DNA from: Membranipora membranacea
Taxonomy: Eukaryota; Bryozoa; Gymnolaemata; Cheilostomatida; Membraniporidae
Assembly: GCA_914767715.1 (NCBI GenBank)
Contig: OU612066.1
Span: 15,879,001-15,939,000, forward strand
Length of the DNA: 60,000 nucleotides
Direction: 5' to 3'
Part shown: positions 1-11,600 of the stretch, piece after piece
Layout of the letters: the number at the start of each line of letters is the position of its first letter
How positions within the stretch are numbered: position 1 is the stretch's first letter
Position numbers and translations under genes: made by a program
The notes under the pieces: generated by a model
Told to the model about the DNA's origin: nothing
What the model saw: the letters and a program-made list of their open reading frames with translations, nothing else
Database searches by the model: none

Positions 1-66
1 AGTTATCAACCTTGAATCAGCTGAAAGTCTGAATAATCTAGCGTATCTCTTCAATGACTTTATTGC

Positions 67-79
67 GGGGGGGGGGGGG
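67..79 (+). repeat. Poly-G tract (13 G)
   Basis: Uninterrupted run of 13 G. Two more long G runs lie within the next 1.1 kb. The lengths of such runs are prone to sequencing error. Confidence 0.9.
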
Positions 80-143
80 TCGGTTGATTCTTCTCCCCTA
101 TATGGATCGAGGTGGGAGACATTGCAACAGTATGTGTCAACTA

Positions 144-262
144 TCCCGGGATTCAAGGGATCGTCCAGGGATTATGCAATTTTCCCACAACTTAAAAATG
201 TCCCGGGATTAAAGGGGCTGTCCAGGGATTATGCAATTTGTCCCGCAACATAAAAATATCCC
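144..262 (+). repeat. 57-bp tandem repeat, about two copies
   Basis: The block beginning TCCCGGGATT and containing GTCCAGGGATTATGCAATTT occurs twice with a 57-bp period (CCCGGG at 145 and at 202). A decayed third start follows near 260. The copies differ at several positions. Confidence 0.85.
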
Positions 263-447
263 TCAAATGTCCAGAGAATTGTTATTTATAGCTGTCTCAA
301 TTCTTCTCAGGCTTTCTTCCAGGGAGTTCTGTTCTTCTTCTTACCACAAATACCAATAAATTATTTTCAAACTGGGCTGCATTGATATGGATACAAAATG
401 CTCTAATTTCCTCCTATAACCGGGAGGCTGCTCGGGCCCTGTTTGGT

Positions 448-461
448 GGGGGGGGGGGGGG
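448..461 (+). repeat. Poly-G tract (14 G)
   Basis: Uninterrupted run of 14 G inside non-coding DNA. Confidence 0.9.
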
Positions 462-1096
462 TTACAGCCCCAACCTCCCTGCTGTGGCTCCAAGTGTTTC
501 ACTGGGTGGTAGACAGGTCTTGTATTCTCACTTGTTGTGTCATTATGGGGGTTATTGTCATGTCAGGTAGGTGGGTGGATAGGTAGGGTTGGTGTTGCAG
601 GAAGCGCTGAGCTGTATATGTAGCCCTACTTTTACTCTTTTTTTTTATGATTTTAAATGTTTTAGCTCTCAAATCTACCCATCTTTGATCTTCGATGCGT
701 AGTTCAAACTAATCAAATAATTCCTTTCTGTAATTTCTAGCGATATAAGCTTATGAACCTTAATTTAATCAAGTATGCGAGAGAATGTAGTTCTCACATT
801 CTACAAATATATTCGGAGGTGTCTCTCTTTGTGTGACGCGGAGGACAGTAGGATATTCTAAAAGCAGGTCTAGGATTAATGCTGAGCCAATATACGTCCT
901 AGATATTCAACTAGTAATTGCTATTCAAAATTTACCATGGTTATGGAATTTTCTGTTATTAGCGACTGCAGTGGAAATTTTCAATCCATTAACCCTCGTA
1001 TACAAGCTGGCATTATTTGAAGACCAGCTATTTGACTTGTTGAATTGCTTGTCATAACCGCCAGATTCCTAGGATTCGTTGATAACTATCCTTAGC

Positions 1097-1107
1097 GGGG
1101 GGGGGGG
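1097..1107 (+). repeat. Poly-G tract (11 G)
   Basis: Uninterrupted run of 11 G, the third long G run in the first 1.1 kb. Confidence 0.9.
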
Positions 1108-1480
1108 CGGTTTATGTAAGGGTTGGAAATTTTGGAATTTATTTTCATGCCCTGAAGGGATTGCCGGTGTCTCTGTAATGGATTCCTTCCTATGAGCACG
1201 TCTAACTGAAAAGGAAATCAAATAGGGTCCACGTTTGCAATCAGAGACTTTCCGAACTGTTAAATCTGAGCTGGCGATTTTGAAAATGCAACCATAATCA
1301 ATGGAAGTTCAGTTCCAAGTTTTTAGGCAGCTTTTTGAATTTTTCCTACTATTTGCATCTAACTGTAAGTATATCACTCATGGTGTTAGAGTAACTAAAT
1401 TCAGGACATCCCTGTGGTTTGACCAACAAGTATTTTACATTAAAGCTATGCTTTGTCTACAGTAGTTTTATAATTGGTTT

Positions 1481-1590
1481 ATCTCTATATGCATCTCTAT
1501 CCTTATATGCATCTCTATCCTTGTATGCATCTCTATGCATCTATATGCTTCTTTATGCATCCCTATCCCTATATGCATCTATTTCCATAC
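1481..1590 (+). repeat. Degenerate minisatellite, TATGCATCTCTATCC-type unit
   Basis: Repeated ATGCATCTCTAT blocks spaced about 12 to 18 bp apart. They keep one frame open and give an artefactual Tyr/Met/His/Leu-rich peptide, so I do not call a gene. Confidence 0.8.
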
Positions 1591-2483
1591 ATTAATATAT
1601 ACCATCAAAAATTATTCAAAATAACAGAGGACATGACAAATTATTTGATGCATTATCGCTGGAGGTGGAAGTTCTGTAGAATAAAAATAATGAATAGAAA
1701 TTGAAAATTTTTTTAAAATAACCTGTCAACAAACCCCCCAGTCTTATACAATATCCTTCTCTCAGCAGAAATATGAGGAAAATTCCCATAAAGTATTAAA
1801 AATTTCTCACTTTCTTTTGGAAAAGGCCCCTCGTTAATTGTTATTGCAAGCTGTCCCGTGCATTCTGATTATCAATCACCATCTCTCATCTCAATGAAGA
1901 TAGTGTTAAAAGGATTTGCAGAAAATGGCAATAATATTATTGTACTGACCATATCATCCATCGGCAATCTGGGGACAAAATCTGAATATTTTTCCCAATA
2001 TCACATGGAAATTAAAATTTGCCACGGTTCAATGTATTTCTTTGATGGTTACTTTATGATTCCTTAGTGCCTCGGTGAAATAACTGGGGCATTGCCGTTT
2101 GCATTTTTCTAGCGCTGTGGTGGTGGATAATGGGGTGCTGACTTGCGCCAAACTAGGGCAGTGAGATACTAAATTTTAGCAAAGTGATACTAAATTTCGG
2201 TGCACAATGTTAATTCATTATTAGAGAGAGAAAATCACTTGTCTGTTCTTTCAAAAGAAAATGAGTTCTAGATTTTTGCCGCGTGTCTGAATGTTTAGAG
2301 AAGGATTAGTGATATTCATCTTTTCTAGGAACGCTGTTATTTTGAACAGAGCAAAATAGATGCAGGTTTTATTCAAATTAATTCAACTAAATCTGCTATA
2401 GACAACTCTATAAAAAACTTAAAGAGCAAAGAATTCAGCTATAAGAAAGAATACAAAGTAATGTGTATGCTGTTTATTTGCAG

Positions 2484-2620
2484 ATTTGTTCAAAGCTGAG
2501 AAGCGCCTTGTGGCCGATCTTACTAGCTGTCAGTACATAAGAGATGATGCTCAGCTGAAACAAGGTATACTAGAATGGAACGAATACATCAAACATCAAG
2601 AGGAACATCTGTTCACAATG
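2484..2620 (+). CDS. BIN3: BIN3-like, first visible exon
   Basis: Acceptor TTTATTTGCAG, donor ATG|GTAAAA. Encodes about 45 residues of BAR helix 1/2 (motif KRLVADLTSC). Enters in mid-codon, so at least one coding exon precedes it. This is the least conserved visible exon; it is placed by its fit in length and phase to the human protein. Confidence 0.8.
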
Positions 2621-5600
2621 GTAAAAATCCCTAGAGTTTTTGTTTAGAACCCGGTCACAGATATAAAATAGTCAGCATAATAAATATAATAATAATATAA
2701 ACAAATTTTAATAACCCAGCAAAGTTCGATTGAAATACCAAGATGTCCATCAGAGGAAGGTGCTAAAAAACAAAGAAGTTAAAGTGGGGTATTTTCAAAT
2801 GAGGACAAATTAAAATGTAGAGTTTCTAGAATTGCCATTTCTATCTAACTGGTACAATATGTACAATTTTTTTTTGGAGAAAAGCTACTGCAGAACTGAA
2901 TATACCTCGGGAAGGAGATACACCTGTATGTGCTCGGGCAAAAATAATAAATCAATAATGGTCCCTTAATGGTCTCGGACCGATCCATACATTCATTCAA
3001 ACCGTGGCGGTGAATAACAATCATGCCATCCCAATAGACAGTTTTCTGAGCTCTGATTTAGGCCTCAATTCGAAGTTGTCCTCTCTCCAGTTGGGTACTT
3101 TTAACCCACGGCTCATAGGAAAAACGTACTGAAAAGAGGGTTATGTTGAAAACCGCTTATAATAGGAAAAAGATTATTTTTGATTCAGAATCTGCAACAT
3201 TGAAAACTCACATGGACATAGTTTGGGAAATAATTTTAGTAATTGGATAGTCAATTATAGCATTTTCTGCCTGTTTTGCGGACAATTTGGCAGAATTTTT
3301 CATGAGTTTCGTCTCCAAAATTGAGATTTATCAACATTCAAGCCTCCAATGATTTGGAAACCCTGTCTCACAGGGTTTTCAATGGTGGAGACTCTGAATC
3401 AAAAATCATTTTTATCCTATCATAAGCGGTTTTCAAGATAACCCTCTTTCAACAGGTTTTTCCTATGCGGCGTGGGTTAAAAGTACCAAACTGGAGAGAG
3501 GACAACTCCAAATTGAGGCATAAATAAGAGCTTAGAAAACTGTCTATTGCCCATCTCACCATCCCCAAAAAGGAAGGGTTGATGGTGTTAAAAGCGTGGT
3601 CTGATGGCGATAATTAGCATGGTAACTGTTCACTACCCCAAGTTGCGAAAGCTCTCACACAATGCTGCTGGCAAATCAATGCAGAATGCCTTCTGTCTCA
3701 TGGAATGGGAACCGGATACTCCACGATCTATTGCTTTCCAGTTTGTTTGTGTTTCGATAGCATCGCCAGATTTTTTGAAATCTTAATCTGTTATTTTCCA
3801 CCAATACATATATATGATGTCATTTAATTTTGAAATGGCAAAACAATTGAAATATGATTAAAATATATTTATCTTTGTGTTTGTAACCTTCCGGCATGAA
3901 AAGAAATTTACTATTTGAAATATTACACACAAGTAGTTGTTTACAATTACAATAATGACATCATAGATATGTATCGGTGGAAAATTTAATTATTATATAA
4001 TTATTTAAAATTGCCAGCAGCTTGCGCTCCAGTATCACCACCATAAACATATATATTAATATAGGAGAAACGTGCTGAAAAGAGGGTTATCTTGAAAACC
4101 GCATATAATAGTATAAAAATTATTTTTGATTCAAAATCTGCAACATTGAAAACTCATATGGACATAGTTTGGGAAATAATTTTTGTATTTGGATAGTCAA
4201 TTATAGTATTTTCTGTCTGTTTTGCAGACAATTTGGCAGAATTTTTCACGAGTTTCGTCACTAAAATTAAGATTTATCAACATTCAAGCCTCCAATGATT
4301 TGGAAACCCTGTTTAACAGGGTTTTTAATGGTGGAGACTCAGAATCAAATATCATTTTTATCCTCACATATGCGGTTTTCAAGATAACCCTCTTTCAGCA
4401 GGTTTTTTCTATGCGGCGTGGGTTAAAAGTACCAAACTGGAGAGAGAACAACTCCGAATTGGGGCATAAATGAGAGCTCAGAAAACTGTCTATTGGTCAC
4501 CACTCATGCCCTTTGAGGCAAAGAGCCTATCCACGTGATTAAAGTGTAGCACACAGTTCATCGTCACGATTTTAATTTTTCGTGATTTTTCCTATACCTT
4601 CAACTTGTATAACCTCCAGTCAACTCGACCAACAGTGCAACATCCAGCTGCTGTGTCAGACTGTGTGATCAACCTTGGTACAAGACAATTCCAGAGTCTG
4701 ACTATTTCTTCCCATCCTGGATCTTTAACTCCAGCCTCAATTAGTCTTAATTAATTGTGTGGTTCATTTTTGCACATTCCGATTGAAGAACAGCCCGCCA
4801 GGACTCTCCATTTGGTGAACCCTTGAGGGAACCAGTACGGCAACATGCCAGACAGGATCTCAACAGGTATACTGGGTTTGATAGGGTCGCATAGATGAAG
4901 TGTGAGACTATTTCTAATTCAAAATTTTATAACTTAAAAATTTAATATTTCCTTATTTAAACTCTGTTCCATTTTGCAGATGAGCAATACACAGACAGCA
5001 GTCGTCGACCCGGTGAAGAGGTGGGTGAAAATTCTTAAAGACTTCTCAAAGACCAAGGCATGTTATAGTCAGGCAGTTACTTATGATAAGTGCTTGTTAT
5101 TGTATTGCACATCCGGAAGACTGTGACATCATAATGCTGAGAATGGGATTTACCTCCCCTTATGAGAGGCACTTTTTCTCCCATCAATAATTCGTGCCAA
5201 GTAGAACATTGAATTTCTTTACCATGGAAATCTGCCTCAACGTTATCATGAATAACTACCTGACTATAACACGCATTGGTCTTTGGGTAGTTTTTGACAA
5301 ATTCATTTTGCATCGAGGTTTAGATTGCTCATCATGTGACCAGCTAGCTGTAAAGTAGCCATTCAAGATTGTAGGCAAAAGACTTTGAGTAGTGCTTGTG
5401 TCTTCCGTCATAGATTGCTGGCTGCTGATAGGCCAACCTATTGAGAACACTCAGGTTTGTTTTTTGACGAGGGGAGGGCAACTCTAAAAGTCAGGATTAA
5501 TGAATTGAAGTGAGCATACTTCCTGTCTATATAAATATCTTCGACTAACAGTGCTGTTGCTAGGGGAAGTGCAGAGCATTTTTGCAATGACTGTTTAAGA

Positions 5601-8600
5601 TCAGGGATTTTTCTAGTATGCTGATGGAAATTTAGAAAATTTAGATAATATGCCATACTTTTTTAGTTATCTTCTGGCTCGTAGCCTTTTTAAAGCCACT
5701 TTTGGTACCAATCATGGCTGTGGAGAGAAGTGAAATTTAGACACAACTGGCCTGGCAAAAGCTAAAACCTAGTCTAGAAGTTGTAAATCGTTATATCATT
5801 CATCCTTGATACACCGGATCCGGAAAACTTCCATGGCGAGATTTTCCAGCAGGAAGCGAGGAATCATCTAATTGCATAAGGTGTTACCATCATGTACACA
5901 GTAGAAAGCAATATCAAACAGTGGCATCGTTCATTACAAAAACAATAATTAAGTCTATGGCTAATTCCAAATTAATACCTTTTCCATCTGAATTCTCGAA
6001 AACTTGGTATCTTTTCTGTAGGATTAACAAAAATGATGCTGATATCATACACAATCTGTGACTTAACAGTGTCTGTCAGCGTTAGATACAATAAACACCT
6101 CTTCGGTCATACCAATATTGTTTGGTCAGGAAATCCAGCGTCCTGGTTGTAAACATTAGCGATAAATGCTGTATTCTAAACTCTCATATTGGACTTTAGC
6201 GCGGTACATTTATATATAACATGTGAGCATGAGAATCAACATACTGATATAATAAACACCTCTTCGCATCCGTAGCCATACCAAACTCTCATTTCTGACT
6301 ACAACATGGTACATTCAATAAGCAAAAGCTGAAATAAAAGTCTATCTTGTCATATTTTCACTCATATTTTAACCTTTCCCAACAGACAAAATGCCACTCG
6401 CATATCACAGAGTAAGGATATATCCTTACTCTGTGTGCATATCTTGTGATGACACCATAGGCTTCATAATAATAAATAATGATAATATCATAATTAGTCT
6501 ATGGATGATACATACCACCAGCCATGTTGAGAATTTAATTGATTAAGATCTCTAATACTGGGAAAGATTGACCCATTCTCACATTTATTGCTATTTCATC
6601 AATCATTATCAGCATTTTATGTATTCAAAGTGTGAACTTCTTTACTCATATCCAAGTTACGAAATATCGAGAACAGATAGCTGATTGCAGCCCCTTTGCT
6701 GAACTCCATCTCTTAACATGACAAGATAACTCCCAAGATTGATGAACTGCTAATGCAGCTATAGCAACTACCAAACAGAAAATTGAAGAAGTTAACATAT
6801 TCATAGGAGCGCCTGAGCCAGATGCTCCCAGTTATTGGTAGCTCCTATTCTCGTGCATGGTTACTAGTGGCTTAAGTTTTTTAAGTTGCAATCACAATAA
6901 TAAGAAATTAGAAAGTAAAGTCAAGAAAATCGGACCGCTAGTTCTCAAGTTAGTATCCTAGGCGAGGCATGACTTCGAACATGAACAAAAAATTTTGTTG
7001 TTGACATGTAACTGCGTATGTGTGAATCAAGAATTATATATTTTTGTACTTGGCAATGTTCCCCTTCAACTAAACTTGTGGGAACCAGTTGTTGTGTGAA
7101 TATAGTCGCAATGATTAGTCAAAATACCATGCCCTACTTCACTTAGCAAATTACTTCTTTACAGTCGCACAAAGTATCTATTTTTGTTACAGGTTGTTGG
7201 CAGTATTTCCAAATATACAACAATCAATCAAGAAGAGGGATCAACTTCTCATGGTACGTACTTAGCCAGGGATGTAGGAGATATAAAAACTTAAAATCTC
7301 GATTCTATACCAATCTGGGTCAGACAGACATGAACATGTTACAACCGCCATTCCTGAGTTTGATGGTATTGTAAGAAACTGAAAACTAGCGCGTCATGGT
7401 TAATCCGGCTGCAATATTTAAATTCATTTTTAAATAAACTTAATTAATTAAGACTTAAGGTCTCGTACTAGTTGGTAAGACAAGCATGCGAATTCACCTT
7501 TGAGTTATATGTTTTGTATCTTGTTTTTTTTTCCAGCAATGCAACAACATTCTTTTCTTATGCCGCCTGGAGATGGGTCTCACTGTTTGTAGCCACTTCC
7601 ATGGAAGAAATTAATGTACAGCTTATTTTTTATATAGAATTAAATTACACGGAATTTTTTCAACCCGCAATGATAGGATTGTACTTTTTGCAGGAGTATG
7701 ACAAATGGCAACAAAAGGTCGAGAAACTGAGGAAAAAGGAAAGAAGCGGTCCAAATATTGTGAAACTTGATTCTGTGAGTGATGGAGACTAGGTTCATAT
7801 TGCTTTATTTAAGTTCACAGGATTTTCGATTTGCGACTGTAATCCATATCATAGCACTGGTAATCAACACATTAATTTCGATATAGATCTTTGTACTCAA
7901 TGAAAGCCTGTCTCCAGATTGAACACCATGAATTCATCTACGGAACTTTATGAAATCTATGAAACTTTCCTGTTTAAGGCACGCCAGAACATCGACAAAA
8001 TACTGGTCTACAAAGCCTCTTTGTTATCAAAACTTTGATAAACAGGACGACGTTTCAACCAGAAACTCGGAAAAAATGGGGATTGAACCCATATCGCCCT
8101 CTTCAACTGTCTACTGAGCCACGGGAATAATGTTTGTGAAAGGCAGGAAAATTAGTGAGATGATATTTGATTAAGGTTTGTGTATGGTATTAGGTTTTGC
8201 TAGGTATGCTGTGACCGACTCACCACAAATTCTCATGCAGACAGCGATTGCCTGAACACACACAACACTTTATTAATAACATCGTTTGATGAAAATATCC
8301 ATCAACACCCCATTAATTACCATATGGCTTTATATTTATATATATATATTAAGTTCGTGTTCTTTTCCAGGACAAAGGTCCTATATCTCATATATTTTAG
8401 CCAGAGAATATCGAGTTCAACTATCACATATAGACAAGTTTATTAATTTTGAATATTCAAGACACTTCTGTAAATCTTTCATTAGGTAAAAGCGACTCGT
8501 TCAACGGAAAGAAATTTTTTATTAATAATCTATTTTCTTTCCACAGCACATGTCGGTAGTTAGAGAATATTGAGTTTAACTATCCCAAATAGAAAATTTA

Positions 8601-11600
8601 TTAATTTTGAATAAAATTCAACCACTTCCGCAAATTTTTCATTTGTAATAATTACAAAAACATTCTCCGCAAAATTGAAATATACCATTGTTCCATTCAA
8701 TTTGTACTCTGAATGGATTATCGGCAATCTTTCTTTTGCAAAAATTCTCAAACTACCGTAGAAGGATTTACAGGAGGGACTCAGTGAACGTAGACGGCCC
8801 GTTGTGGCCTGACCATAAACATATAAATACTATAAATAAGTTTTATATGTTTATGGGCCTGACAGACTGGCCTCATTACTAAGTGTGTCTTTATACTGAT
8901 TAAGGGTAATCCAAAAATACTATTGTGGCACTAAACAGAATCCTGAACTCATGTTTTTTTCACCGTGACATGTATTTTTCAGGCAAATAAAAGTCTTTCA
9001 GCTGCCCGAGAGGAGTTTGATGCGTTAAACAGCTCACTACTCGGGGATATGAGCAGTCTTTATGAGAGGAGAGAGGAGTATATGAACCCTAGTATACAAG
9101 CACTCATCGCTCTACAGGTAGGCTATCAACTACTCTTACTACCATAGAGAAGTAAATATTAGCTAGAGTTTAATGCAGCTAGTTTGGAAGTGACTTAATG
9201 TCAGCTAGCACCAAATTTTAGCTAACACCAAATTTTAGCTAGCACCAAATTTTAGCCCTTTGAGGTTGGGGCTGATATAAAGTGAAGAGGCTGAGTTAAT
9301 GTTGACCAGCAATAAATTACAATATTTCTAACCCTGTGCGACAAGACAAAGTTTTCCCCAAGTTAATACTTTACTCCACTTCGGGAGTCATAGACAATGG
9401 TCATGACCAGCCTGATGCGATATTGTGGGATCAGGTTGGTCATGAGATTCTTGAGGTTTTTCACTAATCTGGCCCAATGAAATTCTAAAGTTAGAGGGTC
9501 AGCTGAAGATGCCCAAACCAAAAGGGCTCAAATGTGTTACTGCTATTAGCCCTAGTCCCAGTCCATTCAAAAGGTTGTTAGGTCCAATGTGAGACATGGA
9601 CGTGAGAAAGAGGGTCATATCTGTACCAGCGAGTAAGGTTTTTGTTCTAAATGTCAGAGAAAATTTGTGGTAGTTTATTATAGTACCAACTTTGAAAATG
9701 AGACGGGAATCCATTTTTCACATTAAGTTTCAGTTGCATAATGAAAATCTTGAGGGACATTGCTCTGCGGAACATAATATTGGCAGATGTGACTTCCATA
9801 TAAAGCTCCTCAACGAAGCTTGTCTAAACTGGCTGAGACAAATTTAGGTTTCGTAGATGTAGTTTGTTAAATCAAAGATATTATCTGCTTTAATGAGAGA
9901 GATGGTGTTGCTCGTGAGCAGGAAACAAACTGGGCTAGGGTTTGTCAATGGCTTCTCCCGAAACACCGGATAGTAGACCTTCCATGTTACACTGTATTTG
10001 AAACAACAGAGAAAGTTACAAAAATAACTCTGTATTTCAGTCAAGTTAAAAATATTAATATTTTGATCCGATTCTGATTTGCATCTGTATAGTATCCGCT
10101 GGGCCTTGGCTTTTAAACTGTTGGATGCAAAATTCTCACACATCTTCTCATCACACTCCACCAATTCCATCATCTCACACTGAAGGCATGTCAAGTCTAT
10201 TATCTGTTGAAGGCATCATGGTGGTAGGGCATCAGTACTCATTATTGGATCATGATTGGCTTGTGTGGCCATGAAAACACCCTTATTTAACATTCTATAA
10301 TTATATTCAATCATTAAAATTAGAAATATAAGCTTCAAAACAGAGGGAAAAAACCCAGCGCCCAGTCATCGGTGTAAGGGAGTTTTGTAGTGAGAAAAAG
10401 CTAATAATACAACTGCTCTGTGTGCTTGACCTGAATAATTGGACCAGATATCCATGGAAATTCTCTCTGCTGTTCCCACCTTATATGTGAAAGTTATATC
10501 TAGAAATTGTATATTATGTATGTTAATGTGAAATAAATGGTTATATCATGTATTTGGTTAATAGTAACATGTCCGAGAGGGATACGAGTTACCATAGTTG
10601 TGGCTAGATCAGTTTATTTCAATAAATTCAAATAATGATCAAATCATTTATAAAGTTTTAAATTTGTTGATCCCATAAACATATTAATATAGTATTTATG
10701 TGTTTATGGTCAGAGGTATAAATAGAGTATGTATATGTTTATGGATAAACTCGTAAATACAGTATTATTATGTTTATGTTTGAAGACTACTCAAAGACCA
10801 ACGTATGTTATAGTCAGGCAGTTTCTTATGATGAGATTTGCATGGTGAAAAAATTTCAATGCCTCTTGGCATGAACTATTGATAGTGGAAATAATTTCTC
10901 GTTTGGGGGAAGGTAACTCTCATTCCCTACATGATGATGTCACTTAGCATGTCCTTCTCTTCCTGTGCTGAGTGACATAATCATGCAGGGAATGAAAGTT
11001 ACCTTCCCTCAAGGGAGGCACTCTTTCCCCCATCAATAGTTCATGCCCAGAAGAGCATTGAAATTTTTCACCATGCAAATCTCACATAAGTTCATCATAA
11101 GAAACTTCCTGACTCTTTAAACATATAGATATACAACTAGTGTATTTATTGTTGGTCCGAATCGATTCAGAAGGAAATGGGTTTTTCAATTATAAACCTG
11201 CCGAGATAATTATCGTGTTGTTGCTTGCTGAAGTGTTGAGCCCTGTCAGTGGATCAAGGAAGATGACTCAATGATGGCAGTGAATTCTGAATAGATCCAG
11301 GGGAGATTAATTTATATGAACTGTGCCCGGACAGCTGGTAAAAGCATTTCATTATCAACCAAATTCCCCAGTGGTTGATAATGAAATGCTAATACCAGCT
11401 GTACGGGCACAGTTTCAGCGCTTAAACTTACTCAAACCTGATTACAAACTCAAGGGGTGGAGTGGGTATGAAAAAACCAGTACTGGTAGGGTTTCAGGTA
11501 CTCCTGGAAATTAGGATATGGATCAGGTCAGGTACGGCGCTAACTACCTTATTTCTATGATTACCCGACCTGACCCGAGGGATATACCTGAGCCTACAAG

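Larger units (their letters stand above)
1..2483. other. Upstream or intronic DNA before the first visible BIN3 exon
   Basis: No coding exon could be supported here. The missing N-terminal exon(s) of the BIN3-like gene should lie here or further left. I looked for a sequence encoding the start of the BAR domain and did not find one. The stretch holds three long G runs, a 57-bp tandem repeat and a minisatellite, listed separately. The short open frames in it have no family resemblance. Confidence 0.5.

Noticed and set aside
1474-1704. 76-codon open frame rich in Tyr, Met, His and Leu
   Set aside because: It is produced by an ATGCATCTCTAT minisatellite.
3032-3549. Exact target-site duplication for MITE family A
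   Set aside because: The flanks (CCATCC on the left, CCCATC on the right) are only vaguely alike and can be aligned in several ways; I do not claim one.
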